A stretch of 64,000 bases of DNA from Johnsonella ignava ATCC 51276 (GTDB lineage: Bacteria > Bacillota > Clostridia > Lachnospirales > Lachnospiraceae), in NCBI RefSeq assembly GCF_000235445.1, contig NZ_JH378829.1:365571-429570 (forward strand). Reading direction: 5' to 3'. The notes under the pieces are model-generated. The model had not been told where the DNA came from and ran no database searches. It worked only from the letters and a program-made list of their open reading frames with translations. Positions 56,001 to 64,000 of this stretch are shown piece after piece; position 1 is the stretch's first letter; every line of letters begins with the position of its first letter. Both the position numbers and the translations under genes were made by a program.

Positions 56001-56914
56001 TTTCCGTCAATTTTTACATTTACAGTTATTGAACAGGCATTAATCTCATCACTTTCTTCAAGGTCATTTAATTTGCCGTCAAGCTTTAGCTGCCTCATGG
56101 CTGCAAGTGCAAGATCCATCAGACATACTCCGTTCTCTCTTTTAAGAATTTTTCTTCCCTCAAGATATTTGGTATAGCTATCACAAAATACCTTATTATA
56201 ATACCCTTCATCTATAGATATATTATCAAGATTTGTTAAAAACGTAGTATGCCTGCAATGATCTGACCAATATGTATCAAGTACCTTCAGTTCAGTGATT
56301 GTAGGTTCTCTTTTCTCAGATTTAAAATAATCACGTATACATTTAAAATCCTCAAATGTCATAGCGGGAGATAAAGAATCATAGATTTTTTTTAAATCAC
56401 CTGCAGATGTCATATAAACCGTTTCTACATCATCAGGAGATTCAAGGCTCTGTTTAAGTGTTTTAGGAGACTTTTCATCCGTTTCATGAGAATCTACCGG
56501 ATTTATTATATAACTCTTTATTTTTTTTACTTCATCCTCGCTTATACTGCCTGATATAACATATGTAAATGCAGTCCTTACATCAGGATCCTCATTTTCA
56601 TTTATAAGTTTAAGACACTGAATAGCAGAATCGGCTCTCTGATCAAACTGCCCTGCAAGATATTCAGACGAAAAATAAATTTCATTATCATTATAAGGAA
56701 ATTCCATCTCATAACATTCATCAAGCGGAGGTTCACAAAATACAGTATTCAACGACTCTTTATAAGTCTTCTCCGATATGTTTTCTATATCATATCTTGA
56801 AAGTATCCTTACATTCTCAATCCCTTCTATACCCAGATGCCTTTTAAGTTCTTCCTTAAGATGCTTTGCTTTCAGTGCATATTCCGGTTTTTTTTCAACA
56901 TAAACTCTTTTCAT
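53012..56914 (-). CDS. purL: Phosphoribosylformylglycinamidine synthase, single-chain
   Basis: The enzyme makes FGAM from FGAR, ATP and glutamine in purine synthesis. The 1300-residue protein joins an N-terminal domain, two synthetase halves (DTYWSDHCRHTTF, NETHNHPTEIEPFGG, GGKDSMSGSF) and a C-terminal glutamine amidotransferase with the nucleophile Cys in LGICNGFQTLI and the HGEGRF segment. This is the clostridial single-chain form; Bacillus uses three separate proteins. The start follows AAGGAGA. The upstream region shows no purine riboswitch that I can recognise. Confidence 0.97.
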   Translation of the reverse strand: MKRVYVEKKPEYALKAKHLKEELKRHLGIEGIENVRILSRYDIENISEKTYKESLNTVFCEPPLDECYEMEFPYNDNEIYFSSEYLAGQFDQRADSAIQCLKLINENEDPDVRTAFTYVISGSISEDEVKKIKSYIINPVDSHETDEKSPKTLKQSLESPDDVETVYMTSAGDLKKIYDSLSPAMTFEDFKCIRDYFKSEKREPTITELKVLDTYWSDHCRHTTFLTNLDNISIDEGYYNKVFCDSYTKYLEGRKILKRENGVCLMDLALAAMRQLKLDGKLNDLEESDEINACSITVNVKIDGKDEEWLINFKNETHNHPTEIEPFGGAATCLGGAIRDPLAGRTYVYQAMRVSGVSDPETPLEDTIPGRLPQRKIAVEAAHGYSSYGNQIGLATGYVKEIYHEGYAAKHMEVGAVLGAARRADVVRKKPVPGDVVVLLGGKTGRDGIGGAAGSSKAHKKDSMETCGAQVQKGNPPEERKIQRLFRKSDVSRLIKKCNDFGAGGVCVAIGELAPGLMIDLDKVPKKYAGLDGTELAISESQERMAVVLDKADLDTFIAFAKAENLECVKVAEVSAEPRLVMLWRGKRIVDISRAFLDTNGAVQSASARLAMPDTEENPFKKNVYFSSLNPGMYIKKLKNCDDTCKTFESIILNNNEDDSKKLKALWFDMLNDLNVCSQKGLVEMFDSSVGAATVNMPFGGRFQLSEIQAMSAKLPLLRGDTDAVTIMSYGFDPYLSSWSPYHGGVYAVIDSIAKIVCAGGDRRKIHFTFQEYFKRMDDNPYSWGQPFLALLGAYTAQLGTGLASVGGKDSMSGSFNDMNVPPTLISFAVAMGDINTSLSPEFKKQGNKLVLIDIKKDGYDLPDYDDLCLKYDTFFEDVKKELIESAFALSRFGIAEAVTKMAFGNLLGVKLEHNVDSRQLFAPAWGNILAEVKPENVGRLSFNYTVIGEVDEKPRISWHSLDIRLDDALNTWYGRLAKVYKCEDIEPVTRKIAELSGNEANTVPLKSADDVRLYENDATLYKNKDIYICRHKKAQPKVFIPVMPGTNSEYDSERAFVKAGADVNSVVFRNLSTNDINDSIEAFKREIASAQIIMLPGGFSAGDEPDGSAKYFASVLRNAYIKEEIYKLLNERDGLILGICNGFQTLIKTGLLPYGNISAQNKDSATLAKNGIGRHIAKTAYTKVISCKSPWLAGAKPGEIYAVPASHGEGRFIASKEILDALFANGQVACVFTDCFGNASDEGYWNINSSYMGIEGITSPDGRIFGKMAHAERTYDGICRNTYGNKDMGIFKSGVEYFR

Positions 56915-57045
56915 AAATTTCTCCTTAAATTACATATCTTTGCTATTGTGAATTTTATGATTTGCCGCCTTAAAGACGTGAAATTCTGCGATACAGTATA
57001 AACTAAAATTCTCAATTTGCATAGTATTCATTAATCAATAATATA

Positions 57046-57108
57046 TATGATATAAATGTCAAAGGTATAAAAATTCGATGTAAGATTGCTTGCAGGAGAA
57101 TTTATTAT
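57046..57108 (+). repeat. 63-bp dispersed repeat, copy 2 (plus orientation)
   Basis: It begins TATGATATAAATGTC and ends GCTTGCAGGAGAATTTATTA on the plus strand. It matches the copy at 51418-51480 at 57 of 63 positions. It lies in the 747-base gap upstream of purL, facing away from purL. The rest of that gap (56915-57661) is very AT-rich and holds no credible gene. Confidence 0.85.
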
Positions 57109-57464
57109 CTTTTGGCAAAAAATATGAGTAAGTAGTCATTTTTTGCAAAAATGGGCGGATTACGAATATTTTTATTTGCTTGAATATTTATCCGGATATT
57201 TATTTAAACATTTTACGTTAGAGTGTTTTATATTAAAATTTTTTATGCTGTATTTTATATCCTATTCACATCATCATTTATTTAAATATATCAATAATAA
57301 AAAACAGCTTTTTATAACAGTTTTTTATAAAAATAAATATTACAAATAAAAAATATTATAAATCCGATTCCTAATAATAAATAAAAAATAATGTCCTGTC
57401 GGTTAGTAAAAATAAATTTTATCTTTTTATAATAAAGAAAAATTAAAATAATAAACCCAAATAT

Positions 57465-57508
57465 AATTTCCTCCTGTTATTTTAAAATACAAATAACCGG
57501 AGGAAATT
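57465..57508. terminator. Long inverted repeat, terminator-like
   Basis: AATTTCCTCC-t-GTTATTT (57465-57482) pairs with AAATAAC-c-GGAGGAAATT (57491-57508) around an 8-base loop, 17 pairs with one mismatch. It lies about 155 bases past the end of the DUF5721 gene on the minus strand. T-rich sequence follows on both sides, but there is no tight T-run. One arm holds GGAGG and the other CCTCC. Confidence 0.6.
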
Positions 57509-57661
57509 TAATAATATATTTTTTATAAATTTTATTATGTAAATCCTATTGTTTGAAATAATTTATTTGTTATACATTATATATGGTTTTATTTTTTATA
57601 TAAAAGAGTATAATATATTATTCATATTTAAATCTATTGATTTAATATAATTTTATTATTA

Positions 57662-58171
57662 TTACAATTCACTTTCAACCGCAATATTATTATCTTTTAA
57701 AAAAAACTTTATAAAATCATCCCACGCCTCCTGCAATAAATTCCCTTTATTAAGAAATTCTGCAGTAAATGTGTTTATAGAACATACACTGGTGCATGAA
57801 AGTATTTTATTATTATATTTAATATTAATATAATAATCGGCTTTTTGTTCCAGTTGCGGCATTTTATCATACTGCCGAATGATAAAATCCTTTTGAGGAA
57901 ATTTAAAAACAAGTGCAAAGGATACAGGCAGTTTTTTACCTTTAATTAAATTAAAACATATCGGTTTTAATTTCCTCCATCTTGAATATACGTCTATATC
58001 AGTATCTTTAATTTCATCAGTATCATAATATTCTTTTTTTATTCTGCCGTCTATTAAAAAACTGTTGTAGGTTGTAATTTCAGCCTGTACAGTAAAAAAA
58101 TCATCAAATAATACCCCGTTAAATAATGCACCTGTAAATCCCTTTATGTCTAATATATTATATACTTTCAT
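57662..58171 (-). CDS. DUF5721-type protein (169 aa)
   Basis: I recognise the general pattern of DUF5721, a Lachnospiraceae family of unknown function, from the N terminus MKVYNILDIKGFTGALFNGV, the central RWRKLKPICFNLIKGKKLP, and a CTSVCSINTFTAEF segment near residue 130. The protein has no signal peptide or membrane segment and is likely cytoplasmic. It follows the parvulin-like gene on the same strand with a 119-base gap. Base composition around it is extremely AT-rich. Confidence 0.75.
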   Translation of the reverse strand: MKVYNILDIKGFTGALFNGVLFDDFFTVQAEITTYNSFLIDGRIKKEYYDTDEIKDTDIDVYSRWRKLKPICFNLIKGKKLPVSFALVFKFPQKDFIIRQYDKMPQLEQKADYYINIKYNNKILSCTSVCSINTFTAEFLNKGNLLQEAWDDFIKFFLKDNNIAVESEL

Positions 58172-58290
58172 AAATTAATTTTATCCTAAAAATATATTTT
58201 TATATTTTATGCTTTATATTTTTCGAATTATTTTTTACCTCATTTTTTATACTGATTTTTACCTTTTTTATTTTGCTGATTTCTTTTAAA

Positions 58291-59295
58291 TTATTTTGAA
58301 TTATTAAAACCCTTTTTGTATAACGAAAAAAAATCAGCCTCTTTAAAAACGGTCTTTTTACTATTAACAAATTTATTCCATTCGTCCATATTAAGATTTA
58401 CATTATTATATTTCAAATATTCATCATAAATTTTGTTCAGTTCTTCATCTCTACGGCTTTTTTCCATAAGCTCTTTCCGATCTGCAGTTGCATCTTCATC
58501 ATAACCTTTAATACATTTGTATATATAGTATTTTCCGCCAATTTCTATAATATCACTTATTTCAGAATCTGAAAGAAGTGATACCTTTTCATCAACCTCT
58601 TTTGGAAGATCGGCATGACCGGCTTTTACCTTTATTTCTTTTTCTATGGATTTTTTTCTTGCAATTTCGCTAAAGTCGGCCCCCTCTGCATTAACTTCAA
58701 AAAGAGCCCTCTCAGCCTGTTCTTTATTATCAAGTACTATACATTCAAGATCCATAATTCTCGCTTCATTTTCACTTACTTCAAGCTCTTTTGTCCCTGT
58801 AACCGACTTACTCAGTTTCATTGCAAGTGCATAATCTCTAAACATCATATTTACTTCATCAGATGTAAGCTCATTCAGCTTTGTACCGGACTTTAAAGCT
58901 GCATCTATATACTCTTGTGAAAGCTTTGAAACAGTCTCATTTTCTTTATCTGTAAGAGTTATTCCCCTCGATTTGGCTGTCATACTCATGACATAGAGCC
59001 TTAGAAAGAACTCCTTCATGCGTACATCAAATACCTCATCATAAGTATGTCCCTGTTTGTCCATCTTTGCTCCCCAGATCTCATCAGTATATGCCTTATT
59101 TTCAGCATTTCTCTGAGAGGTGCTTATCATAAGCATCTGTTTTTCAGTATATGGAACCATAATTTCGGTTTTTGCAACCGTCTCCTGACCTGACACTCCC
59201 TTTTTACCGCATGATACCATACAGGTCATACATACAAACATCGTAATAATATAAACCAAATAACCGCATCTACCAATTCTGCTTACAGATCTCAT
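58291..59295 (-). CDS. Parvulin-like peptidyl-prolyl isomerase lipoprotein
   Basis: The 334-residue protein has an N-terminal hydrophobic signal ending in a lipobox-like CMVSC (Cys at about 29). An alpha-helical SurA/PrsA-like N domain is followed by a degenerate parvulin domain (about 180-270: FSEIARKKSIEKEI, then KVSLLSDSEISDIIEIGGKYYIYKC). It would help fold exported proteins outside the membrane. Several usual parvulin active-site residues are hard to place, so catalytic activity is uncertain. The neighbour downstream is the DUF5721 gene. Confidence 0.82.
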   Translation of the reverse strand: MRSVSRIGRCGYLVYIITMFVCMTCMVSCGKKGVSGQETVAKTEIMVPYTEKQMLMISTSQRNAENKAYTDEIWGAKMDKQGHTYDEVFDVRMKEFFLRLYVMSMTAKSRGITLTDKENETVSKLSQEYIDAALKSGTKLNELTSDEVNMMFRDYALAMKLSKSVTGTKELEVSENEARIMDLECIVLDNKEQAERALFEVNAEGADFSEIARKKSIEKEIKVKAGHADLPKEVDEKVSLLSDSEISDIIEIGGKYYIYKCIKGYDEDATADRKELMEKSRRDEELNKIYDEYLKYNNVNLNMDEWNKFVNSKKTVFKEADFFSLYKKGFNNSK

Positions 59296-59371
59296 ATATC
59301 CGTACTTCCCTTTTTAATATTTGTATCCTGATTTTAATATTTGTACTCTGAACAATTTTGATGATAAAACC

Positions 59372-59390
59372 CGGCAGTTCTTTCCTGCCG
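59372..59390 (-). terminator. Probable terminator of the HAD gene
   Basis: On the minus strand, CGGCAG-gaaagaa-CTGCCG is followed by GGTTTTATC. The 6-bp GC stem lies about 110 bases after the HAD phosphatase stop. The T-run is short. Confidence 0.5.
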
Positions 59391-59497
59391 TCTGTAATGC
59401 TATAATAATATGATCGGTTTTAAATCCAGGTTGTTACCTTGAACTGACTACTCTAAAAAGACCAAGTAAAAAACTTAGCCTAAAAGGTGCAAAATAT

Positions 59498-60286
59498 TTA
59501 TATTGTCAATAGTTTAAGTATCTTCAGCACGCCATCGGAAGTATTTTTATCCGCTGTAAACCTTGCAGCTTTTTTAGCACTGTCAACAGCGTTTAAAACA
59601 GCATAAGAATAGTATGAAGACTTAAGCATCTCTACATCATTATCCTGATCGCCAAATACCATGGTCTCTTTATCACTTATACCCAGAGCCTGCTGTATAA
59701 TTTTTATTCCCTTTCCCTTATCAACACCCAAAGGTACACAGTCAAGCCACATCTTTCCTGAATACCTTGCCTCAAGCCTGTTTGAAAACCTGTCAACAAT
59801 ATATGATGCCTCATCGGTTATCGGATAAGCGCTGTAAGCGGATATTTTAATAAAATCCTCTTTAACCTGTGTAAGGTCATCGACTATCTTTATAAGAGGT
59901 CTGTAGCCTTGCCTTAACCATGTAAGAAAATCCTCGTCATTTGTATCCGTATAATAAGTATCCTTTCCAGATGCCATAATTATAAGTCTGGGATTTTCCT
60001 TTATTACAGATATAAGTTCATCGCTTAATTTCTTTTCAAATGTATATAAAAAAAGATTTCTACCCTTCATACCTATATATGCACCATTATTTGATATATA
60101 AAAAATTTTTTCACACACAGGTTTAAAGAGATTTTCTATACTGTACCAGTGCCTGCCGCTTGCGGCAGCAAACTGTATGCCTTTCTCTCTTAATTTAAGA
60201 ATTATGTCATAAATCTCCGGATTTATTGATGCAGTTCCGTCTTCTACTAAAGTTCCATCTATGTCAGTGGCAATAAGCCTGATCAT
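59498..60286 (-). CDS. Cof-type HAD-IIB phosphatase
   Basis: The 262-residue protein has HAD motif I DIDGTLVEDG, motif II AASGRH, and motif IV FGDQDNDVEML with KGKGIKI before it. These mark the Cof/YidA-like subfamily with a C2 cap, which dephosphorylates sugar phosphates or flavin-type small molecules. The substrate cannot be assigned. It is separate from the PAP2/HD/glgA group, with a terminator between. Confidence 0.93.
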   Translation of the reverse strand: MIRLIATDIDGTLVEDGTASINPEIYDIILKLREKGIQFAAASGRHWYSIENLFKPVCEKIFYISNNGAYIGMKGRNLFLYTFEKKLSDELISVIKENPRLIIMASGKDTYYTDTNDEDFLTWLRQGYRPLIKIVDDLTQVKEDFIKISAYSAYPITDEASYIVDRFSNRLEARYSGKMWLDCVPLGVDKGKGIKIIQQALGISDKETMVFGDQDNDVEMLKSSYYSYAVLNAVDSAKKAARFTADKNTSDGVLKILKLLTI

Positions 60287-60365
60287 TTTTTATATCCAAC
60301 CTTCTAAAACATAGGTCATACCCGCTTCTGCGGCTAAACAAATTCAGTCAAATAACAAAAAATAC

Positions 60366-60402
60366 GGCAGTTAAAAAGTAAAAACAGCTCACTTTTACTG
60401 CC
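60366..60402 (-). terminator. Terminator after the PAP2-related gene
   Basis: On the minus strand, GGCAGTAAAAGT pairs with ACTTTTTAACTGCC with two bulged bases and is followed by GTATTTTTTG. It ends the leftward recN-glgA-HD-PAP2 group. Confidence 0.75.
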
Positions 60403-60464
60403 AAAAGTACTCTGAATGCCTATATACCGGCAAAATCAAATTCTATATACCGGTATATAGGAAT

Positions 60465-60920
60465 CTATTTCATAAGCACTGCAATAAATATGCCTAGAAT
60501 CGCTCCCATTATTACCTGGAGCGGAGTATGCCCTACAAATTCTTTAAGTTTTTCATCAAAATCAAAAGTCTCTCCGTCCTCTTTTACCACCATGCTTTCT
60601 TTTATAAGGTTAAGCACCTTTGCCTGCTTGCCGGTCTCACGCCTGACACCTGCGGCATCGTGCATGACAATGGCTGCAAGTATAGCACTTACAGCAAATT
60701 CAAATGATGACAGTCCAAATCTATATGCACAGGTGGTTGCAAGTGCACACACAGCCGCACTGTGTGAGCTTGGCATCCCTCCGCTTCCCCAAAGTCTTTC
60801 TGCTTTAAAACTTTTATTACAGCGGAAGTCAATAACAGTTTTTAAAATTTGTGCGGCAAGCCAGCCGGCTGCCGAACTCATAAACATAGGATTTGAAATA
60901 AGCTGGCTAAGTATAGTCAT
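60465..60920 (-). CDS. Divergent PAP2 family (DUF212/YuiD-type) membrane protein
   Basis: The 151-residue protein has three to four membrane segments. It carries the PAP2-related motifs GGMPSSHSAAVCALAT and MHDAAGVRRETGKQA, corresponding to the Ser-His and His-Asp-Ala-x-Gly-Val-Arg-Arg patterns of this family. Related proteins are called undecaprenol- or acid-phosphatase-like, but function is not established. It follows the HD gene by 21 bases. Confidence 0.92.
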   Translation of the reverse strand: MTILSQLISNPMFMSSAAGWLAAQILKTVIDFRCNKSFKAERLWGSGGMPSSHSAAVCALATTCAYRFGLSSFEFAVSAILAAIVMHDAAGVRRETGKQAKVLNLIKESMVVKEDGETFDFDEKLKEFVGHTPLQVIMGAILGIFIAVLMK

Positions 60921-60941
60921 CGGATATCTCTCCTTACAGGT

Positions 60942-61496
60942 CTAATTTTCGGTAACATATAATACCCTGCACAGTTTATTAAACTTATCGCTTAATCTGT
61001 TTCTTATACCTGCTGAAGCTTCCTTGACCGTACATACCTTGTCAGCATATAAAAGCACCATACCTTCAATAGTTCTTGGAGGAATTATGGTGAGAGGCCA
61101 CATATGCCTCAATATCATATTCTGTTCTTTTTTACTTATTTTAAAATATTTTACGGCATTCTCCATGGCTTTCCTCGGATGAGTGAAACCATGAAATCTG
61201 TCGCCTGTTTCCTCAAAATGCCTGTGCCAGTCATAGAGGAAAAAATCATGAAGAAGTGCCGCCCTTGCAGCACTTTTATAATCAAGTCCATACCTCCTGC
61301 ATATCTTATAGGTCATATATGACACATCAATGCAGTGTTCAAGGCAGGTTGTAGTACCATGCATTATAAATTTATCCATTTTTTTAAAATGCACTGAGCT
61401 TATTATATCCGACACCGCTTCTATATACAATACATCATTTTTAACTTCTTTAGTTATTTTTTTCATAAATCCCAATCTTTCGTTCTTTTTAAGCAT
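60942..61496 (-). CDS. HD-domain metal-dependent phosphohydrolase
   Basis: The 184-residue protein has the HD pattern: HCIDVSYMTYKI, then AARAALLHDFFLYDW with the His-Asp pair, and a later FHGFTHPRKAMENA and KEQNMILRHMWPL. Such enzymes cleave phosphate esters of nucleotides or nucleotide signals. An internal ATG at 61466 is an alternative start; neither has a strong ribosome site. It follows glgA by 25 bases and precedes the PAP2-related gene. Confidence 0.87.
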   Translation of the reverse strand: MLKKNERLGFMKKITKEVKNDVLYIEAVSDIISSVHFKKMDKFIMHGTTTCLEHCIDVSYMTYKICRRYGLDYKSAARAALLHDFFLYDWHRHFEETGDRFHGFTHPRKAMENAVKYFKISKKEQNMILRHMWPLTIIPPRTIEGMVLLYADKVCTVKEASAGIRNRLSDKFNKLCRVLYVTEN

Positions 61497-61521
61497 TTAC
61501 ACTTTTTAGTTGTACTTTATA

Positions 61522-62967
61522 TTAATAGCCTATAAGCCAGTCATAAAGCTCCTGATACTCAAGTGCCGAGCTGTTCCATGAAAAATCTTTTAACATTCCT
61601 CTGTCTATGATTTTGTTCCACTCCCTTTTTTTATTATAATATACGCTTTTTGCATGATTTATCTTCGCAAGCATCTCATGTGCATTATAATTTGCAAACG
61701 TAAAGCCGGTTCCTTTATTTTCAAATTCATTATAGGGTTCAACCGTATCCTTAAGACCTCCTGTTTCCCTCACAACAGGTACTGTACCGTATCTAAGGGA
61801 TATAAGCTGGCTCAGCCCGCAGGGTTCAAAAAGAGAGGGCATCAAAAAAGCATCACAGGCTGCATAAATCTTATGGGACATAGCCTCAGAATAGTAAATC
61901 TGTGCAGACACTCTGTCAGAGTATTTCCAGTCATAATGCCTAAAAGTATTTTCATATATTTCATCGCCGGTTCCAAGCACTACAAGCTGTGTATCCCATG
62001 CACATATCTCATCAAGAACACAATTTACAAGATCAAGCCCTTTTTGTGCCGTAAGCCTTGATACTATACCAAGCATAAATCTGTCTTTATTCACCTCAAG
62101 CCCCAGTTCCTTTTGGAGCTGTACTTTATTTCTATATTTTTCAATCCTGAAACTTTTTTTAGTATAATTTGTATCAATATAAGAATCAGTTTCAGGATTA
62201 TACTCATTATAGTCTATGCCATTGACTATACCCCTTAGACTCTGGCTTCTTGCACGCATAAGCCCGTCAAGACCCTCTCCGTAAAACGGCATCTGTATCT
62301 CCTGAGCATAGGTTCTGCTCACGGTAGTTATAGCATCCGCATATACTATACCTCCTTTCAGGAGATTTCCGTCTTTGTAAGCTTCAAGCTTGTCAGGGCT
62401 GAAATAATAGTCCGGAAGCTCCGAAAACCTCTGTATAGTTTTTACATCCCATACTCCCTGAAATTTCAGATTATGTATTGTAAGCACTGATTTTATATTA
62501 TTAAAAAAGTCTCCGCCTCTGAATCTATCCTTCAGATATACAGGTATAAGCCCGGTCTGCCAGTCATGGCAATGTACTATATCGGGTTTAAAACCTATTA
62601 TAGGCAGTGCCGAAAGTGCCGCCTGGGAAAAAAACGAAAATTTTTCAAGGTCATAAAGCCAGTCTCCATAAGGTCTCATACCTGAAAAATATGATTCATT
62701 GTCTATAAAATAAAATGTAATACCTTCAACAACTGTTTTGAGTATCCCTACATATCTTCCCTGTCCCAGATAGTCCATATAAAAATGGCTTACATATTCA
62801 AGCCTGTCCCTCATTTCCTGCGGTATACACATATATTTCGGGATTATTACACGACAGTCAAAATATTTTTTATCAAAACATTTCGGCAGCGAACCTACAA
62901 CATCCGCAAGCCCTCCCGTTTTAATAAACGGAACTGATTCAGATGCTACAAATAGTATATTTTTCAT
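61522..62967 (-). CDS. glgA: Glycogen synthase (ADP-glucose type)
   Basis: GlgA adds glucose from ADP-glucose to a growing alpha-1,4-glucan. The 481-residue GT5 protein has the N-terminal KTGGLADVVGSLPK donor-binding motif, HCHDWQTGLIPVYLK, and the C-terminal FEPCGLSQLISLRYGTVPVV and RETGGLKDTVEPYN. The other glycogen genes (glgB, glgC, glgP) are not in this window. It lies 16 bases downstream of recN. Confidence 0.97.
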   Translation of the reverse strand: MKNILFVASESVPFIKTGGLADVVGSLPKCFDKKYFDCRVIIPKYMCIPQEMRDRLEYVSHFYMDYLGQGRYVGILKTVVEGITFYFIDNESYFSGMRPYGDWLYDLEKFSFFSQAALSALPIIGFKPDIVHCHDWQTGLIPVYLKDRFRGGDFFNNIKSVLTIHNLKFQGVWDVKTIQRFSELPDYYFSPDKLEAYKDGNLLKGGIVYADAITTVSRTYAQEIQMPFYGEGLDGLMRARSQSLRGIVNGIDYNEYNPETDSYIDTNYTKKSFRIEKYRNKVQLQKELGLEVNKDRFMLGIVSRLTAQKGLDLVNCVLDEICAWDTQLVVLGTGDEIYENTFRHYDWKYSDRVSAQIYYSEAMSHKIYAACDAFLMPSLFEPCGLSQLISLRYGTVPVVRETGGLKDTVEPYNEFENKGTGFTFANYNAHEMLAKINHAKSVYYNKKREWNKIIDRGMLKDFSWNSSALEYQELYDWLIGY

Positions 62968-62983
62968 TGTTTTTAATTTTTAT

Positions 62984-64000
62984 TTATCCTTTCAAATCAA
63001 GTTCTGCCTTAAATTTATCCGCAAGCGTTTTCATCTCCCTTGCAGTACCATATACAGCCTCGGTTATTCTGCTTCCTCCAAGCAGCCTTGCAAGTTCGTT
63101 TACTATGCGCTCATCTTTTATATACTCAATATCGGTTTCGGTATCGACACCGTCGGTATGTTTCGCTATAAGGTAATGATGGTCTGCCATAGCTGCTGTC
63201 TGCGGAAGATGGGTTATACATATAACCTGATGTTTTCTGCCTATAATACACAGCTTTTCAGAAACCCTCTGTGCGGTCCTTCCGCTTATGCCGGCATCAA
63301 CTTCATCAAATATAAGCGTATCCGCCTCATCATTTCCTGCAAATACGGTTTTTACGGCAAGCATCACACGGGAAAGCTCACCTCCGCTTGCAATATGCCT
63401 TAAAGGCTTCCTAGGCTGACCCGGATTGGTGCTTATCATAAATTCAACGCTATCATTTCCTGTTTTTGTATATTCCTTAAGATTGCCGAAATCAATTTTA
63501 AAATCAACTCCCATAAAATTAAGGTCTTTAAGCTCTTTTATTATATTTTCCGACAGCATACCAGCAGCTTCTCTCCTCTTTTTACCAAGCTGCATACATA
63601 CCTGATCCAGCGTTTGTCTTAATGAGTTTTTTTTCTGTATAAGATCATTACGTTTTACATCAAAATTTTCCAGAAATTCAAGTCTCTCTTTTTTTTCTTC
63701 AAGCATATTAAATATTTCATCTATGTCATCCGAATATTTATCCTGAAGTCTCCTTACAAGATCAAGCCTTTTTTCAAGCCTCTCAAACTCATTGCCGTCA
63801 TATTCAAAATCAGATATATATGCATTAAGTGAGTGCAAAGCCTCAGACATTATAATCTCAGACTCATCAAGCTGTGAAGCTATCTCTGAAAGCGACTTGT
63901 CATATGCCGCAGCTTCTCTGACTTTTGCCGCCGCCTCTGAAAATTCATTTTCCTCAAGTATAAAAGCCGCTCTGTTAAGCATTTCTATAATTCTTGAGGC
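62984..64000 (-). CDS. recN: DNA repair protein RecN, C-terminal part
   Basis: RecN is an SMC-like ATPase that gathers broken DNA ends. The visible 339 codons cover the second half: a long coiled-coil region (about the first 150 residues) and the C-terminal ATPase lobe with the signature ASGGELSRVMLAVKTVF, Walker B LIFDEVDAGISGRTA and HLPQTAAMADHHYL. The frame stays open to the window edge, so the N-terminal half with Walker A lies beyond 64000. Confidence 0.96.
   Translation of the reverse strand, partial: ASRIIEMLNRAAFILEENEFSEAAAKVREAAAYDKSLSEIASQLDESEIIMSEALHSLNAYISDFEYDGNEFERLEKRLDLVRRLQDKYSDDIDEIFNMLEEKKERLEFLENFDVKRNDLIQKKNSLRQTLDQVCMQLGKKRREAAGMLSENIIKELKDLNFMGVDFKIDFGNLKEYTKTGNDSVEFMISTNPGQPRKPLRHIASGGELSRVMLAVKTVFAGNDEADTLIFDEVDAGISGRTAQRVSEKLCIIGRKHQVICITHLPQTAAMADHHYLIAKHTDGVDTETDIEYIKDERIVNELARLLGGSRITEAVYGTAREMKTLADKFKAELDLKG

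Noticed and set aside
56915..57045. Purine riboswitch before purL
   Set aside because: No conserved core or three-way junction pattern could be traced in the leader.
57143..57349. A 68-codon plus-strand frame after repeat copy 2
   Set aside because: It is Phe/Tyr/Lys-rich as expected from random AT-rich DNA, with no ribosome site and no family pattern.
1..64000. CRISPR arrays, tRNA or rRNA genes, transposases
   Set aside because: None seen on either strand after reading the intergenic regions.

Overview
This window is a 64 kb piece of an AT-rich, low-GC Gram-positive chromosome. It is most likely a Clostridia member of the Lachnospiraceae type. The reasons are single-chain clostridial-length PurL, the CdaA/CdaR pair, HPr with both His15 and Ser46, a DUF512 radical-SAM gene beside der, the cmk-ispH-S1 order, and a prs gene with the long Lachnospiraceae-like form. 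The genus cannot be fixed from sequence alone. Almost every gene is on the minus strand; only an ABC-class ATPase (6865-8679) and prs (38997-40211) are on the plus strand. I see no tRNA, rRNA, CRISPR array, transposase or phage gene.

Layout. 1-6.4 kb: two uncharacterised membrane proteins, then cdaA-cdaR (c-di-AMP synthesis), ptsH-ptsI (general PTS) and a membrane protein cut by the window edge. 6.5-8.7 kb: a stand-alone predicted ABC-class ATPase. 8.9-26.5 kb: a surface-polysaccharide cluster transcribed leftward. It carries a sugar kinase, two glycosyltransferases, an ABC exporter (permease plus ATPase), a 934-residue tandem double glycosyltransferase, a GDP-6-deoxyhexose reductase, an AlgJ-like protein, an MBOAT acyltransferase, an acyltransferase-3, and manA, manC, gmd and a phosphohexomutase. 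Together manA, the mutase, manC, gmd and the reductase form a complete predicted route from fructose-6-P to a GDP-6-deoxyhexose, probably GDP-D-rhamnose. The cluster therefore looks like an ABC-exported, O-acylated deoxyhexose polysaccharide.

26.7-38.7 kb: an orphan branched-chain amino acid-type binding protein, then gpsA, plsY, der and a DUF512 gene. The usual der-plsY-gpsA order is interrupted between plsY and gpsA by about 6 kb. That insert holds a second copy of the acyltransferase-3 gene, a heterodimeric ABC exporter, a DUF454 protein and a frameshifted winged-helix regulator. 39-43.3 kb: prs, then pgeF, yraN (no standard start codon, apparently ATA), rnhB and ylqF. 43.7-46.8 kb: acetamidase/formamidase, a membrane-anchored serine hydrolase and a PadR regulator with an operator inside its promoter. 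46.9-57 kb: S1, ispH, cmk, a flavoprotein, aspartate kinase and purL. A 63-bp repeat occurs in opposite orientations on either side of the aspartate kinase-purL block. 57.6-64 kb: DUF5721, a parvulin-like lipoprotein, a HAD phosphatase, a PAP2-related protein, an HD-domain protein, glgA and the C-terminal part of recN.

The most unusual items are the polysaccharide cluster as a whole, the probable ATA start of yraN, the A8 frameshift in the regulator, the acyltransferase duplication into the gpsA-plsY gap, the inverted 63-bp repeat pair, and in-frame tandem peptide repeats in unrelated proteins. All functions are assigned by reading motifs; no database search was run.
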